DNA from: Atopsyche davidsoni
Lineage: Eukaryota; Arthropoda; Insecta; Trichoptera; Hydrobiosidae
Assembly (NCBI GenBank): GCA_022113835.1
Contig: JAILWY010000026.1
Coordinates: 11,125,001 to 11,189,000 of the forward strand
Direction: 5' to 3'
Length of the DNA stretch: 64,000 bases
This document shows, in pieces, positions 63,877 through 64,000 of this stretch (its first letter is position 1; every line of letters starts with the position of its first letter). The translations under genes and the position numbers were made by a program. The notes beneath the pieces were generated by a model. The model made no database searches. It had not been told where the DNA came from and was given only the letters and a program-made list of their open reading frames with translations.

Positions 63877-64000
63877 TTTCCCCAGGCGGGCGCTTCACGT
63901 GCCGGGCCTCTCGCCTCGGCACGTGCCCGGTGCCGCGATGTGTGCCACTCGGCTGGCGTCGAACGGGGGCTCCTCGGCGCTACAATATGATTTATGCGAA

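Noticed and set aside
19485..64000. Further Musashi exons (RRM1 remainder, RRM2)
   Set aside because: No frame containing the RNP1-type GFGFVTF or the KIFVGGLS motif of the second RRM was found in any listed frame or by reading.
1..64000. CRISPR arrays, bacterial operons, integrated virus genes
   Set aside because: No regularly spaced repeats with unique spacers, no prokaryotic gene organisation and no viral protein frames were seen.

Overview
This window looks like a stretch of insect nuclear genome, most likely lepidopteran; the order is an inference from protein style and repeat content. It is AT-rich, genes are split by GT..AG introns, and most of it is non-coding. Three protein-coding genes can be supported, all on the + strand: (1) cytosolic NADP-dependent isocitrate dehydrogenase (Idh), with an uninterrupted 411-codon reading frame at 1180-2415 behind a probable 5'UTR intron; (2) a DNTTIP1 (TdIF1) homologue in nine coding exons between 3811 and 7923, a histone-deacetylase-complex subunit with a long C-terminal extension; (3) the first two coding exons (19295-19484) of a Musashi-type RNA-binding protein, closest to Rbp6/MSI2. 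The window ends more than 44 kb into the intron after exon 2.

Layout. 1-390: a hAT-like MITE. 600-2540: Idh. 3811-7923: DNTTIP1. 7924-18900: AT-rich DNA without a recognised gene, apart from a short minus-strand reading frame near 12.9-13.0 kb. 19.0-20.1 kb: a CpG-rich promoter island holding Rbp6 exons 1 and 2. 20.1-64 kb: Rbp6 intron 2, mostly AT-rich, punctuated by short GC-rich islands that are reasonable enhancer candidates, by microsatellites, by tRNA-derived SINE fragments and by five copies of a repeat sharing a LINE 3' tail.

The most unusual part is 62.6-63.7 kb. Two long palindromes lie side by side. The first (62924-63117) is inserted into a LINE-tail repeat between 9-bp target duplications. 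It carries every conserved core position of a minimal type I hammerhead ribozyme (63016-63061), the architecture known from Penelope-like retroelements. The second (63321-63725) has 192-nt arms, each carrying a tRNA-like cloverleaf, pointing in opposite directions.

The three genes act in unrelated processes: NADPH supply, chromatin deacetylation and translational control. Nothing suggests they work as a unit. All identifications were made by eye from motifs and remembered family features; no database search was run.
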